A stretch of DNA of 64,000 bases from Acidobacteriota bacterium (lineage in GTDB: Bacteria; Acidobacteriota; Terriglobia; Acidiferrales; UBA7541), in NCBI GenBank assembly GCA_003223215.1, contig QHYH01000137.1, forward strand, positions 36,959 through 100,958, written 5' to 3'. Both the position numbers and the translations under genes were made by a program. Position 1 is the stretch's first letter; every line of letters starts with the position of its first letter. Positions 50,386-60,282 of this stretch are shown here, in pieces. Under the pieces are notes generated by a model. The model saw only the letters and a list, made by a program, of their open reading frames with translations. It was not told the origin of the DNA and did not search any database.

Positions 50386-51474
50386 TCATTGAATACTGTG
50401 ATAGACGCGCTTGTAATAGGGAAGACTGTATCCTCGAAATTTTTCTTTCGGATAGAGTTGAACCACGACGTTGTGTTGACGGGAATCCGCGGCACTTTCC
50501 CCCGTCTTTGTGACTCTAGTCGAATGGACCGGCTTGTAAGTGAGAACATACCTATAGCGAACTGCTAGACCGATCGTCCGAACGATGCGTGGCAAGTCTT
50601 CCTCGTCCCGCGCGGTAAATACACCGCCGCCCGTCACTTCGGTTAAAGCCTTCATGTTATGAGGTCCGCGCCGTTCAGCAGGACCAATGTAGTCCTGGCC
50701 CGCACCCGAAATCGGCAGGTTAGGAAATTGCGTTTTAGACCCATCTGAAGGGAACGGGCTTCGCTTCTTCTGGTGGGGCTGAAAGATTTCGGGGAGTTCA
50801 AACCCAGGTCCGGCCATCACCGCAAAAACCGGTACATCAGCCTCCTCCAACAGCTCATGGGTCTCTCTCAGGTTGTAACGGCTATGATTATCGCCTCCAT
50901 CGGTGATGATGATCATGGCGCGATGTTGATTTGCCGCCTCGCGTCGGGCGGTACTCACTCCTAGCCAAATCCCGTCAAACAGAGAGGTACTCTCATTCGT
51001 AGCCGTCAGTAGCACCGGCAATCTCCGCTGAAGATCTCCCTCATCGCTGGTGAACGGCATAAGTAGTTTGGACCGCGTCCCAATGCTCAATACCGAGTAT
51101 TCGTCGCCGTGTTGGTCCAGTTCTTGCAATGAATCTAGAAGCGAAAGGGCCGCCTCCTGAACGAAGGGGATCTTCCTCGTCATGCTGGAACTCAAGTCCG
51201 CAAGAATCACAAAGGAAACCGGTACCCGCTCTCTTTCGAAGTAGAGGATGTCCTGTTCAACTCCGTCCTCGAAAAGCCGAAAGTCGCTCTTCTTGAGGCC
51301 AGTGGCAACGGCCCCCTTATCGTCAAAGATGGTTACGGGAATTTGCACCAGCTCAACGTTTGTAACGATCGGTGTCTGCGCGCGCACTTGAGCATCCGCA
51401 ACAGGACCGCCTTCTTCCGCCCACAGGTATACGAATAGAACTAGAAAGAACCGCACCACCCGGTTTCCCATCAA
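50386..51474 (-). CDS. VWFA-related secreted protein
   Basis: LVQIPVTIFDDKGAVATGLKKSDFRLFEDGVEQDILYFERERVPVSFVILADLSSSMTRKIPFVQEAAL; AMIIITDGGDNHSRY. Confidence 0.88.
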   Translation of the reverse strand: MMGNRVVRFFLVLFVYLWAEEGGPVADAQVRAQTPIVTNVELVQIPVTIFDDKGAVATGLKKSDFRLFEDGVEQDILYFERERVPVSFVILADLSSSMTRKIPFVQEAALSLLDSLQELDQHGDEYSVLSIGTRSKLLMPFTSDEGDLQRRLPVLLTATNESTSLFDGIWLGVSTARREAANQHRAMIIITDGGDNHSRYNLRETHELLEEADVPVFAVMAGPGFELPEIFQPHQKKRSPFPSDGSKTQFPNLPISGAGQDYIGPAERRGPHNMKALTEVTGGGVFTARDEEDLPRIVRTIGLAVRYRYVLTYKPVHSTRVTKTGESAADSRQHNVVVQLYPKEKFRGYSLPYYKRVYHSIQ

Positions 51475-51501
51475 GCCTCCGAACCTTGCACCTTTGCGTC
51501 A

Positions 51502-51530
51502 CCTATACCTCTCTGCTCGACTTCTGTCAA
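51502..51530 (-). promoter_or_regulatory. near-consensus sigma70 promoter TTGACA-N17-TATAGG
   Basis: Minus strand TTGACAGAAGTCGAGCAGAGAGGTATAGG, 28 nt upstream of the ATG at 51474. Confidence 0.6.
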
Positions 51531-51789
51531 TGCTATTGCGCAATCTGTGTCGCACCTTAAACGAGATGTCCCCTGCATCTACATGATTAGTCAACTTCAG
51601 AGGAGTCCCCTGGCATTTTTTGGCAGGGCCTGGGCAACGTGCCGGCCCGAAAATACGCTGCACATGCAATGGATCACTCCCGACCTGGCAGTTTTGTTAG
51701 TGTCTGACCCGAAGCGGGGTGTTCAACCTTCTGGTGAAAGGCTGAAGGTGATGACGAGGGGCGCTGCCTGGGTTTGGTTCAAGGAGGGC

Positions 51790-52479
51790 ATGGTGAAGCA
51801 CCGTATGGCAGTGCTCCTATTGCTTTGCCTGGTAGCTCTGCCCTGTTGTTCTTGGGCGCAAGACGAAAGCGGCGGAGAGGATGACCCAGCCATCACGTCG
51901 AGCTTGGGCATGCCTCTGAGCTTCCCACTAAACCCGACCCATCAATACGCTGGACTGGGTTTGGGAGTTAGTACCGGCGTTGGTTACAACCTCGACCGCC
52001 ATAACGCGTTCGTCGGCGAATTCATGTGGAATTGGCTGTTTGCCTCAGACAGAGCGCTCGAACCGTTTCGCGTCGCCTTACAATCCAACAACGTTAGCGG
52101 GCACGGCAACGTGTTTGCCTTTACCGCAAACTACCGATTGGAGTTGCGAGGCAGAACAGGCGGCATCTACTTCATCGGAGGTCCTGGTTGGATTTACCTC
52201 ACCGCCAGCCTCTCGAGGGCTATTCCTCAAGGAACGCCGGTCCCTTGTAGTCCGATTTATCTTTGGTGGGGATACAACTGCGCTGATGGTCCCGTAATCA
52301 CCAATTCGACATCGGTGCACTCCAGCGCGGGTGCTCCGGGCCTCAACGGAGGAATTGGGTTTACGGTGAGGACCGGGGAAGCGCCGTACAGGGCTTATGT
52401 CGAGTCGCGCTATTACTTCGCGCCGACAGGCAGCGTCAGTACGAAATTGCTTACATTCACGGTAGGCATCCGGTATTAG
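51790..52479 (+). CDS. outer-membrane beta-barrel hypothetical protein
   Basis: Internal ATG precedes signal peptide MVKHRMAVLLLLCLVALPCCSWAQ; barrel-like C-terminus ending in TVGIRY. Confidence 0.72.
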   Translation: MVKHRMAVLLLLCLVALPCCSWAQDESGGEDDPAITSSLGMPLSFPLNPTHQYAGLGLGVSTGVGYNLDRHNAFVGEFMWNWLFASDRALEPFRVALQSNNVSGHGNVFAFTANYRLELRGRTGGIYFIGGPGWIYLTASLSRAIPQGTPVPCSPIYLWWGYNCADGPVITNSTSVHSSAGAPGLNGGIGFTVRTGEAPYRAYVESRYYFAPTGSVSTKLLTFTVGIRY

Positions 52480-52965
52480 GCCCTATCCGCTCGTCTACGG
52501 AACGAGAACAGCAACGTTGTTAGCCCGCCGTTGCCAGCCGAATCCTTTCTGTCCAGCCGATTTCAAAAGAATTACGCCCCATCTTCATAGACTTGAAGTA
52601 GTTCAACTCATCCTACTGGCTAGGGCTGCTTCCATCCAAGCCCTATCTTCTGGAAACCAAACGAAACGGTTCGTCAGGGAGAAGCTCCAGGTATCGCCCG
52701 GACACGTGCTTTGAAGCGTACCGGGCGAAAGTTGCTTGCCCTAGGGCAACCTGCCTCCTCAAGATTGCGTGATCCTGGAACATCGGCCGATGTTGAATCC
52801 ACGCTACACCACGCATGCAGGATGTGTCCCGGATGTAGAACAAAAAATTCGAACCTGCCCTAGAGCATCGACGCGGACGCCGGATTGCCCTTATCGTTTG
52901 ACAGGCGCGGCTAATCCACGCGCTAAACCTCCGCGGTAGGGTTGAAGGAGCCAAGGGCAAGCGGA

Positions 52966-53211
52966 ATGTCGAAATTTGCGAATCAACAGCGATTCTTCCA
53001 TCGTCTGGGCACACGAGTCCGCACGTTGCGGAAAAAGCACGGCTATTCCCAGGAGGACATGATTTCTCACGGCTTCTCCGCACGGCATTGGCAACAAATC
53101 GAAGCCGGCCGGTCGATCACCGTTTCAACCCTACTGCGTATCTGCGCCGTATTCGAGACATCGGTTGAGCGCCTGGTTCGCGGACTGGATAGAGGGATCT
53201 ACGAAGACTAG
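52966..53211 (+). CDS. XRE-family helix-turn-helix protein
   Basis: LGTRVRTLRKKHGYSQEDMISHGFSARHWQQIEAGRSITVSTLLRICAVFETSVERLV. Confidence 0.85.
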   Translation: MSKFANQQRFFHRLGTRVRTLRKKHGYSQEDMISHGFSARHWQQIEAGRSITVSTLLRICAVFETSVERLVRGLDRGIYED

Positions 53212-53367
53212 CTCGGCCTGTCCCGCTAATCTGCTCGTGGTTCTTTTTGAACTTGGTGCCTTATAAGGCTTCCGGCTTAAAAAGGGGACCGTCCGTCGGT
53301 ATGATCTTGCGCCGCGGAAGCTCGTCCAGAGGTGTGGAGGCAAACGCGAAAGGCTGGAACCAGTAGC

Positions 53368-54369
53368 GTGAACATCCGTATTTTGGTGGTCGACGATTTT
53401 GCACCCTGGCGTCTTTTCGTCTCTTCGATGATTCTGCGGGAAGAGCCCGAATGGCACATTGTCAGTGAAGTCGAAGACGGGTTAGAAGCGGTTAACAAGG
53501 CCAAAGAACTCATGCCCGACGTGATTCTGCTGGACATTGGCCTTGACAAACTCAATGGTATTGAAGCCGCCCGACAAATCCGCGAAATTGCTCCCGACTT
53601 GAAACTGCTCTTCTTGAGCGCTTTTGACTCGATGGAAGTGGTGGAAGAAGCTTTAGATACCGGCGCGAGCGGTTACGTTGTCAAGTTGGACGCCGCAAGC
53701 GAGCTGATAGCGGCTGTGAAAGCCGTTCTTCAAGGCAGGCAGTTTGTCAGTAGCAGAATACGGAAACGCATTTCTGCCCGCGCTGCGAATGAGGTTCTCG
53801 CATCGCGATCGGCCCAGGCGCCAGAAACGGAGTTCGCTGGCTGCCACGAAGTTCAGTTCTATTCCGATGATGAGGTTTTTCTCGAGAGCATGACTCAGTT
53901 CATCGGGGCTGCACTAAAGTTCGGAAATGCCGCGATTGTCATCGCTACGAAACCGCACCGGGAAAAGCTGCTTGAGGGATTGAAAGCTCAAGGGGTGGAC
54001 GTTGACGCTCTGATTCAACAGGGGGCCTACCTCCCATTGGATGCCGCGGACTCGCTTTCCACGTTTATGATCAATGACTGGCCTGACGAGGATCGATTCC
54101 TTGAGAGCTTCAGCAAACTCATTGAGTCAACATCAAAAGCCGCGAAGGCTGAACATCCCCGGGTTGCGATCTGCGGCGAAAGAGTCGCTCTTTTGTGGGC
54201 GGAGGGTAAAAAGGAAGCTGCGATCCGGCTAGAGCAACTCTGCAACGATCTTGCCCAAACCCGCAAAGTGGACATCCTTTGCGCGTATCCGTCGAGCCTT
54301 CACATCCAAGAGGACCAACCTTCGTTCGAGGCCATCTGTCGAGAACACTCCGCTGTTCACGCGCGATGA
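53368..54369 (+). CDS. response regulator: REC plus MEDS-like domain
   Basis: GTG start; REC ILVVDDFAPWRLFVSSMI...; CHEVQFYSDDEVFLESMTQFIGAALKFGNAAIVIATKPHREKLLEGLKAQGVDVDALIQQGAYLPLDA. Confidence 0.88.
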   Translation: MNIRILVVDDFAPWRLFVSSMILREEPEWHIVSEVEDGLEAVNKAKELMPDVILLDIGLDKLNGIEAARQIREIAPDLKLLFLSAFDSMEVVEEALDTGASGYVVKLDAASELIAAVKAVLQGRQFVSSRIRKRISARAANEVLASRSAQAPETEFAGCHEVQFYSDDEVFLESMTQFIGAALKFGNAAIVIATKPHREKLLEGLKAQGVDVDALIQQGAYLPLDAADSLSTFMINDWPDEDRFLESFSKLIESTSKAAKAEHPRVAICGERVALLWAEGKKEAAIRLEQLCNDLAQTRKVDILCAYPSSLHIQEDQPSFEAICREHSAVHAR

Positions 54370-54393
54370 CCAGGCATTTTCACTCCGGCATAG

Positions 54394-54789
54394 TCACGAA
54401 CCGTACAAAATCACTCTTGGATTGTGCTCCCAAGCCTCCTTGTAATACCAGACCTCGACGCTTTCGACGACGCGACGTTCGCCGGAGAAGCCGATGATGT
54501 GGTTTCTCCCTTCCGGCCAAATCCGGCCTTGAACGGCCAGCGCTTCGGACGTGCCATCTCCGAAGTGGACGACGACACGGTCGAAGAAAATGGCATCGCC
54601 ACTGACCCGGAACTGAATGGCGTGAAAGACGCCATTACGTCGGGTGACCTCGATCTTCTCATGGTCCCGAGTGCCGTCAATCTCGGTAACGCCCAAGAAA
54701 TCCCATACCTGTCCTTGGGCCGGGAAAGAGATCGTCGAGGCAATAGCAAGAAAACAGGCCAAAGGCTGCGCAATACGTTTCCTTAGCAT
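54394..54789 (-). CDS. secreted hypothetical protein
   Basis: Signal peptide MLRKRIAQPLACFLAIASTISFPAQGQ; VWDFLGVTEIDGTRDHEKIEVTRRNGVFHAIQFRVSGDAIFFDRVVVHFGDG. Confidence 0.75.
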   Translation of the reverse strand: MLRKRIAQPLACFLAIASTISFPAQGQVWDFLGVTEIDGTRDHEKIEVTRRNGVFHAIQFRVSGDAIFFDRVVVHFGDGTSEALAVQGRIWPEGRNHIIGFSGERRVVESVEVWYYKEAWEHNPRVILYGS

Positions 54790-55311
54790 TGGTTCTCCGA
54801 ACCCAGAAATGAAGCCTTGAGCAGAGCCTATAATCATCTGCGTTGACTAACAACATGGTTTACCGCAGGCCTTGCGCAATGATTAACGATTAGCGCTGAC
54901 GCTGTCTTCGCCAGCGGGCAAGCACGCCCTTCGGGTTCCGGGATTGCTCGCAAAGGATGACTCGAAGCCCGAGTATCCCGAATCCACGAGCAAGCTGACA
55001 CCCATTCCGCAAAATTGCTCTAGCTCGTTAGGCGCTAAACCGTACGCCGGAATCACATTCGATTCACCCTATCGGAGATTGTCATTCCATGCGCGTCAGG
55101 AATCATCTCGTGGCGAGCCACGCATCCGGTTCAGGGCCAGGCGAACCGGGCGGTGACCCCTTGCTTCGGGCAAATCCCCTGACTGCTCTGGAGCAACGAC
55201 ACGGATTCGTCTGTTCCCAGAATATGTGCCTCGTCAGTGTCCGGCACTTCGCGGATACGAGTCATCGGCAATCGCGAATCGAATTGCTGGGATTCAGCAA
55301 GGGAGTAGGTC

Positions 55312-56376
55312 TTGGGAGCAGCAGTCCGGTTAGATCCCCTGAGGCAGGGAGAGGAGTCCCGCGAATTCGAGGGGCGTCTGCGCGAGAAGATTGTTGGGCA
55401 GGACGAAGCCGTGCAGGCGGTCGTTGACCTGTACCGCGTGTTTTGTGCCGGCCTGCAGGCAAGGGGGCGCCCAGTCGGTAATTTGCTCTTTCTTGGCCCA
55501 ACGGGCACGGGAAAGACGCGGATCGTCGAAGTAGCAGCGGAGGTGCTCTTCGGCGATCCGCGGGCGGTGATCAAGGTCGACTGCGCCGAATTCCAGCACT
55601 CGCACGAGATCGCAAAGCTTGTCGGTTCGCCGCCGGGATATTTGGGTCATCGCGAAACCCATCCGTTGATCACCCAGGAGGCGCTCGAGCAATACCACAC
55701 CGAGAAGCTGAGGATCAGCTTCTTGTTGTTTGATGAGATCGAGAAAGCGAGTGACGCGCTGTGGCGACTGCTGCTAGCAATCTTGGACAAAGCAACCTTG
55801 ATGCTAGGGGACAATCGGCGGGTGGACCTGTCGCAGGCCATGATTTTCATAACTTCGAACCTGGGTGCCAGCAAGATCACAGAGTTGATGACCGGCGGGA
55901 TGGGCTTTGCGGCAGCGGTCGGGCCGGACGTGAAACCGCGGCTGGATGAGAAAGTTGAGCGGATGGCGTCAGAAGCGGCGAGACGGAGGTTCGCTCCAGA
56001 GTTCATGAACCGAATCGACAAGATGGTCGTGTTTCACCCTTTGCGAAGGGAGCAGCTGGAGCGAATCTTGGAGATCGAACTGACCATGATACAGCAGCGG
56101 CTATTGGAAACGCCGAGGGGACATTTCGTATTCCGAGCAACGCAAGCTGCCAAGGATTTCTTGCTACGTGAAGGGACGGACCTAAAATACGGAGCCCGGC
56201 ACTTGAAGCGAGCGATCGAGCGACATTTGGTTTATCCGCTGGCAAGCCTGCTGGCGACCGACCAAGTGACCATGGGCGAAACGATCTCGGTTGATTGGAA
56301 TGGGATAGCAAGCGGACTAATGTTCCTGAAAAAAGGCATAAGGGGCGCTGCCTCCGGTCATCTGACAAATCGTTGA
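55312..56376 (+). CDS. stand-alone Clp/Hsp100-type AAA+ ATPase with one AAA module and D2-small domain
   Basis: IVGQDEAVQAVVDLYRVFCAGLQARGRPVGNLLFLGPTGTGKT; LLFDEIEKA; MIFITSNLGA; RRRFAPEFMNRIDKMVVFHPL; YGARHLKRAIERHLVYPLA. Confidence 0.88.
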   Translation: MGAAVRLDPLRQGEESREFEGRLREKIVGQDEAVQAVVDLYRVFCAGLQARGRPVGNLLFLGPTGTGKTRIVEVAAEVLFGDPRAVIKVDCAEFQHSHEIAKLVGSPPGYLGHRETHPLITQEALEQYHTEKLRISFLLFDEIEKASDALWRLLLAILDKATLMLGDNRRVDLSQAMIFITSNLGASKITELMTGGMGFAAAVGPDVKPRLDEKVERMASEAARRRFAPEFMNRIDKMVVFHPLRREQLERILEIELTMIQQRLLETPRGHFVFRATQAAKDFLLREGTDLKYGARHLKRAIERHLVYPLASLLATDQVTMGETISVDWNGIASGLMFLKKGIRGAASGHLTNR

Positions 56377-56541
56377 CCTATCTGCCTCAACTTTGTGCCC
56401 GAACCCACTTGTCCGCTAGGGGCGTTTGACCAGCACTGCCAACGCTTCCACATATTTCAAAAGGGCTACACCGTGACAACGGTCACCAGGGCTAAAGACG
56501 CGACATTTCTCTCTAGACACCGCCTTGCGAGCATGAAGGCA

Positions 56542-56557
56542 CTGTCATTTTTGCCAG
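56542..56557 (+). promoter_or_regulatory. dyad CTGTCA-TTTT-TGCCAG; TACGTT at N24
   Basis: 116 nt upstream of the BON-domain gene. Confidence 0.55.
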
Positions 56558-56672
56558 TATGACACGCAACCTGACCACGCTTACGTTCGATCTGATATCG
56601 AGACGAAGCGTGGTGTGAAATCGCACATACCAATCCGATTGTGTATGCCTAACAGCGGCGAAACGAGGTTGC

Positions 56673-57500
56673 GTGCGCAAGCCTAACCATCCTGCCATTT
56701 CCGTCATGCTCCTGACCGGGCTGATAGGTTTTCTTTCCGGGTGTTCGCACAGCGTGAGTGACGAGGCGATTGCCAGAGATATTCAGGGCAAGATTTCCTC
56801 CGATCCGGATACCAAGGACTCACAGGTTAGCGTGGCGGCCAAGGATGGAAAGGTTACATTGAGCGGCAGCGTTAAGTCTCCGGCAGCCCAGCAGAAGATT
56901 GACCAGATCGCTCACGAAGAAACTGGAGCTAGCGGTGTCGATGACCAGACCACGATTCAAGCCGAGCAACCCAAGCCTCAGCCGATTGTAATCCCGGCGG
57001 GAACGGTTCTTGTGGTAACGACCAGTCAAGCTTTGAGTTCCAAGACCAGCCAGGCGGGCCAAACCTTTCTCGGCACTCTCGCGCAACCAGTGAGTGGGGG
57101 CGGACGGACGGCCCTTCCGAAGGGAGCTACCGTAAGCGGCACCGTGATAGCAGCGAAAACAAAAGGCAAGATAAAAGGAGAAGGCGAGTTGGCACTCGCA
57201 CTGACCAGTGTTTCAACGAAAGGACATACCTATCCGATCCAGACCAATGTGCTGAGCAGCACGATTAAGGGCAAGGGTAAGCGTACTGCCGCTACCACTG
57301 GCGGAGGAGCGGCTGGAGGTGCGTTGATCGGTGGACTGGCAGGGGGAGGAAAGGGAGCAGGCATTGGTGCGCTTGTAGGTGCGACCGCAGGATTCGTGGG
57401 GGGAGCCTTTACCGGAAACAAGCAGATTGAAATTCCGGCGGAGTCACCGCTCAGCTTTACCTTGACCGCCCCGTTGACTCTCCCACCGCCAGCCAAATGA
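56673..57500 (+). CDS. BON-domain lipoprotein with glycine-zipper region
   Basis: Lipobox LSGC; BON SDEAIARDIQGKISSDPDTKDSQVSVAAKDGKVTLSGSV; GGGAAGGALIGGLAGGGKGAGIGALVGATAGFVGGAF. Confidence 0.85.
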   Translation: MRKPNHPAISVMLLTGLIGFLSGCSHSVSDEAIARDIQGKISSDPDTKDSQVSVAAKDGKVTLSGSVKSPAAQQKIDQIAHEETGASGVDDQTTIQAEQPKPQPIVIPAGTVLVVTTSQALSSKTSQAGQTFLGTLAQPVSGGGRTALPKGATVSGTVIAAKTKGKIKGEGELALALTSVSTKGHTYPIQTNVLSSTIKGKGKRTAATTGGGAAGGALIGGLAGGGKGAGIGALVGATAGFVGGAFTGNKQIEIPAESPLSFTLTAPLTLPPPAK

Positions 57501-57582
57501 CCGCTTTATCGACTGCGTTGATCGGACGTGCCCCGACCAAATGCGCGCGCTCTGATTTGCGGATCACGTTGCATTCCAGGAT

Positions 57583-58266
57583 ATGGCTACTTCCACGCCA
57601 ATTTCGACCGGGGCGGTCAAGTCTAAGCTGTTGCTAGGCTTGGACGATACCGCGCTCCGGCACGTCCGCGATGCGGCGCAAGTCCGGGGCATGGGACCCA
57701 ATGAGAATGTCACCGTCGCAGGAGAACGGCCGGACAATTTGTTTTTGCTGCAAGCGGGTCGGGCCCGGTCTTTTATTCACACCGAGTCCGGTTCCGAGAT
57801 TAACCTGTTGTGGCAAGTTCCAGGGGACGTCATCGGACTCGTGTCGCTGTTGGCCAACCCTCCAAACTACATGGCGAGCGCGACAACGGTCACCGAATGC
57901 GAATTCCTGGTCTGGGACCATCGAACAATCCGCAGGCTGGCAAAAGCATACCCCCAACTTACCGAGAATGCCTTCCGCTTGGCGGTGTACTATGTCGGAG
58001 CGTACATGAAGCGGCATGCCAACCTTATGACGAAGGGTCGAGCGTCAAGGCTCGCCCAAGTACTGCTCCAACTGGCCACCGATGCGGGCGAGGTGCAGCC
58101 GTCGGGGATAAGCATTGACATTACCAACGAGCACCTCAGTTCCCTTTCTGACATCAGCTCTTTCACCGCCAGCCGGCTTCTCTCTCGATGGCAGCGCGAT
58201 GGGAAGCTGGTAAAGGAGCGCGGCCGCGTGACACTGCTCGCCCCCGAGTCTCTCATGCTCGGTTAG
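57583..58266 (+). CDS. Crp/Fnr-family transcriptional regulator
   Basis: DNLFLLQAGRARSFIHTESGSEINLLWQVPGDVIGLVSLL; HTH NEHLSSLSDISSFTASRLLSRWQRDGKLVKERGRVTLLAPESL. Confidence 0.92.
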   Translation: MATSTPISTGAVKSKLLLGLDDTALRHVRDAAQVRGMGPNENVTVAGERPDNLFLLQAGRARSFIHTESGSEINLLWQVPGDVIGLVSLLANPPNYMASATTVTECEFLVWDHRTIRRLAKAYPQLTENAFRLAVYYVGAYMKRHANLMTKGRASRLAQVLLQLATDAGEVQPSGISIDITNEHLSSLSDISSFTASRLLSRWQRDGKLVKERGRVTLLAPESLMLG

Positions 58267-58754
58267 CGGCCGCCGAAGCGTTCAAAGTGCCTTGCAGCGC
58301 AGGCAATGGGCCAGTGCACGCAAATGGGGCGGACATCTTAATGTCACTGTGCACCTCGAAGGATATTCGTTGATGGAGGAGGGGCCAGCATGGATGGATG
58401 CATGCATTGCAAAAGGCAGGGTCACACGGATTGTACAAACGCACTCACCAAGATCAAGTCCAAGGGACACATTGCCATCACCAGTCCGCTCGGTTAAGAC
58501 GTCAGCTTCGCGCGAAAGATCGAGACGCGCGATGGCCGGAAAATTCGCGCCCTAACCAATCTCCTTTGGCGAAGCTTGGACTGATACCCGTTCGATGGAC
58601 TATCCGCCCGCTGCTCGAATTAGACCTAACAACCAGAAGGAGAAACCGAGCGGAGTCCTGTTGCCCTCCTGCTATTATAGTTCGCTATGGACAAGAAACA
58701 AAAGAATTGACCATCGAGGAGCTAAGATGCGGCGAGCCAACAGGGAGAAGGATC

Positions 58755-59248
58755 ATGAATCGGATTAGGGAGAATATAGTGTTCGATGTTATGCTTTCGC
58801 TCGTGCTGGTAGGTTGTGCTTCTACGCCGCCCGCCCGCGCACAAGCGCGTGCCTCAGCGACCGCCATCTTGAATCCCGAATCCGGAACGGATCGGTTCCT
58901 TTGCGCTGGAGCAAGCAACCGGCGGCGCCGGAGCGCTGTTTTGGGCTGGCCAAGTCGAAACTGAGCGTCGCGGATCTTAGCGAGGTGTCAAAAGTAGTGC
59001 GGGGAATGGACGCAATGTTAAAGGCGGCTCCGCAACCGAAAAGCACGTCGCCTCCGGATTCCCTGGCGTCCTCCTTGCCTGGAAGCACGGGTGGACTGGC
59101 GTCGGCGGCCAATGCGTTCAAATCGCTGGGGCTGTCCCCTGGGATGGCAGGTAAGTTCGTGCCCGTCCTGACGCGATAGGTGCAAGCAAAGGGCGGCCTG
59201 AGCGTGGCGTCCCTTCTTGCAGGGGTGCTGAAGGTAGGTCTGGAGTAG
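58755..59248 (+). pseudogene. DUF2780-like protein gene with two +1 shifts and an in-frame TAG
   Basis: MNRIRENIVFDVMLSLVLVGCAS...ESGTDR (frame 0), FALEQATGGAGALF (frame 1), GLAKSKLSVADLSEVSKVVRGMDAMLKAAP...AGKFVPVLTR*VQAKGGLSVASLLAGVLKVGLE (frame 2); TAG at 59177-59179. Confidence 0.7.
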
Positions 59249-59274
59249 CCCTAGCTACCTCGAAGGAGAGCAAA

Positions 59275-59970
59275 ATGAAAGGTTTTTTCATAGTCCTCTT
59301 ATTAGTCGCTGTGTTTCTAGCGTCCGCGGCTAATGCCAACGATAAAAAAGAACACGAACGGATGGAAAACGCCGGAAAAGTTATCACGGAGATTATAAAC
59401 ATTCCTGATAATATTCCCGAGGGACTTCTGGATAAGGCCAAGTGTGTCGTCGTGTTGCCGTCCGTGGTCAAAGGCGCTTTCATCGTGGGCGCCAATTACG
59501 GCCGCGGCGTGATGACCTGCCGTGGCGGCGCCAATTTCGACGGATCCTGGGGAGCGCCCACGATGATGGCGCTCGAGGGAGCAAGCTTTGGCTTTCAGAT
59601 TGGCGGACAAGCCACGGATTTCGTCTTGTTGCTCATGAATGAGCGGAGCGCCAAGGGCGTTCTGACCAGTAAGGTAAAACTCGGTGCCGACGCCTCTGCC
59701 GCTGCCGGCCCGAAAGGCCGGGATACTTCCGCAGAAACCGATGCCACCATGAGGGCCGAAATCCTCAGCTACTCTCGAGCGCGCGGTGCTTTTGCAGGAG
59801 TTTCTCTCGAGGGTTCCACGCTACGTCCCGACGGCAGTGCCAACAAGAATCTGTATGGCAAAGAGATCAGTGCCCAGGATATTGTGCTGAATGGCGCAGT
59901 TCCGGCGCCACCCAGCGCCAAAGAATTACTTGCGACTCTTAACGCCAAGTCTCCGAAGAACAAATCGTGA
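59275..59970 (+). CDS. SYLF/Ysc84-like lipid-binding domain protein
   Basis: IPEGLLDKAKCVVVLPSVVKGAFIVGANYGRGVMTCR...WGAPTMMALEGASFGFQIGGQATDFVLLLMNERS. Confidence 0.92.
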   Translation: MKGFFIVLLLVAVFLASAANANDKKEHERMENAGKVITEIINIPDNIPEGLLDKAKCVVVLPSVVKGAFIVGANYGRGVMTCRGGANFDGSWGAPTMMALEGASFGFQIGGQATDFVLLLMNERSAKGVLTSKVKLGADASAAAGPKGRDTSAETDATMRAEILSYSRARGAFAGVSLEGSTLRPDGSANKNLYGKEISAQDIVLNGAVPAPPSAKELLATLNAKSPKNKS

Positions 59971-59983
59971 CCGAAGGCCGCAC

Positions 59984-59999
59984 CTGTAAGTTCTTCCAG
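59984..59999 (+). promoter_or_regulatory. dyad CTGTAA-GTTC-TTCCAG; TAAGCT at N23
   Basis: Upstream of the M48 peptidase; degenerate half-site. Confidence 0.45.
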
Positions 60000-60282
60000 T
60001 AGCTCAACAACCGCACCAACCGTAAGCTCAAGTCGGCATTTTGAAATCCACGCGATTTCTTCATACCCGCTTGGTCAAGTGGGGAAGGCCGTGAAAAGAC
60101 TTTTTGTAGTTCTGGTGCGAGCCGGAGTGTGGCTGGTTTGCGAGAGTAGGGCAAACGCAGAGACACTCTTGCCTCAGCCGAGCGATCCACACGTGATTAG
60201 CATTAGCAAAGGGAATCAAGCGGCCCGACCGTAGTCTCTCGATCGTCTCCGTGATTGCCTGTTGCCACTCGATGAGTCTCGT

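Noticed and set aside
51610-51626. CTGGCA-TTTTT-TGGCAG as another copy of the palindrome
   Set aside because: Spacer is 5 nt and the right half is TGGCAG; CTGGCA-GTTT-TGTTAG at 51684 is also only partial. Neither was counted.
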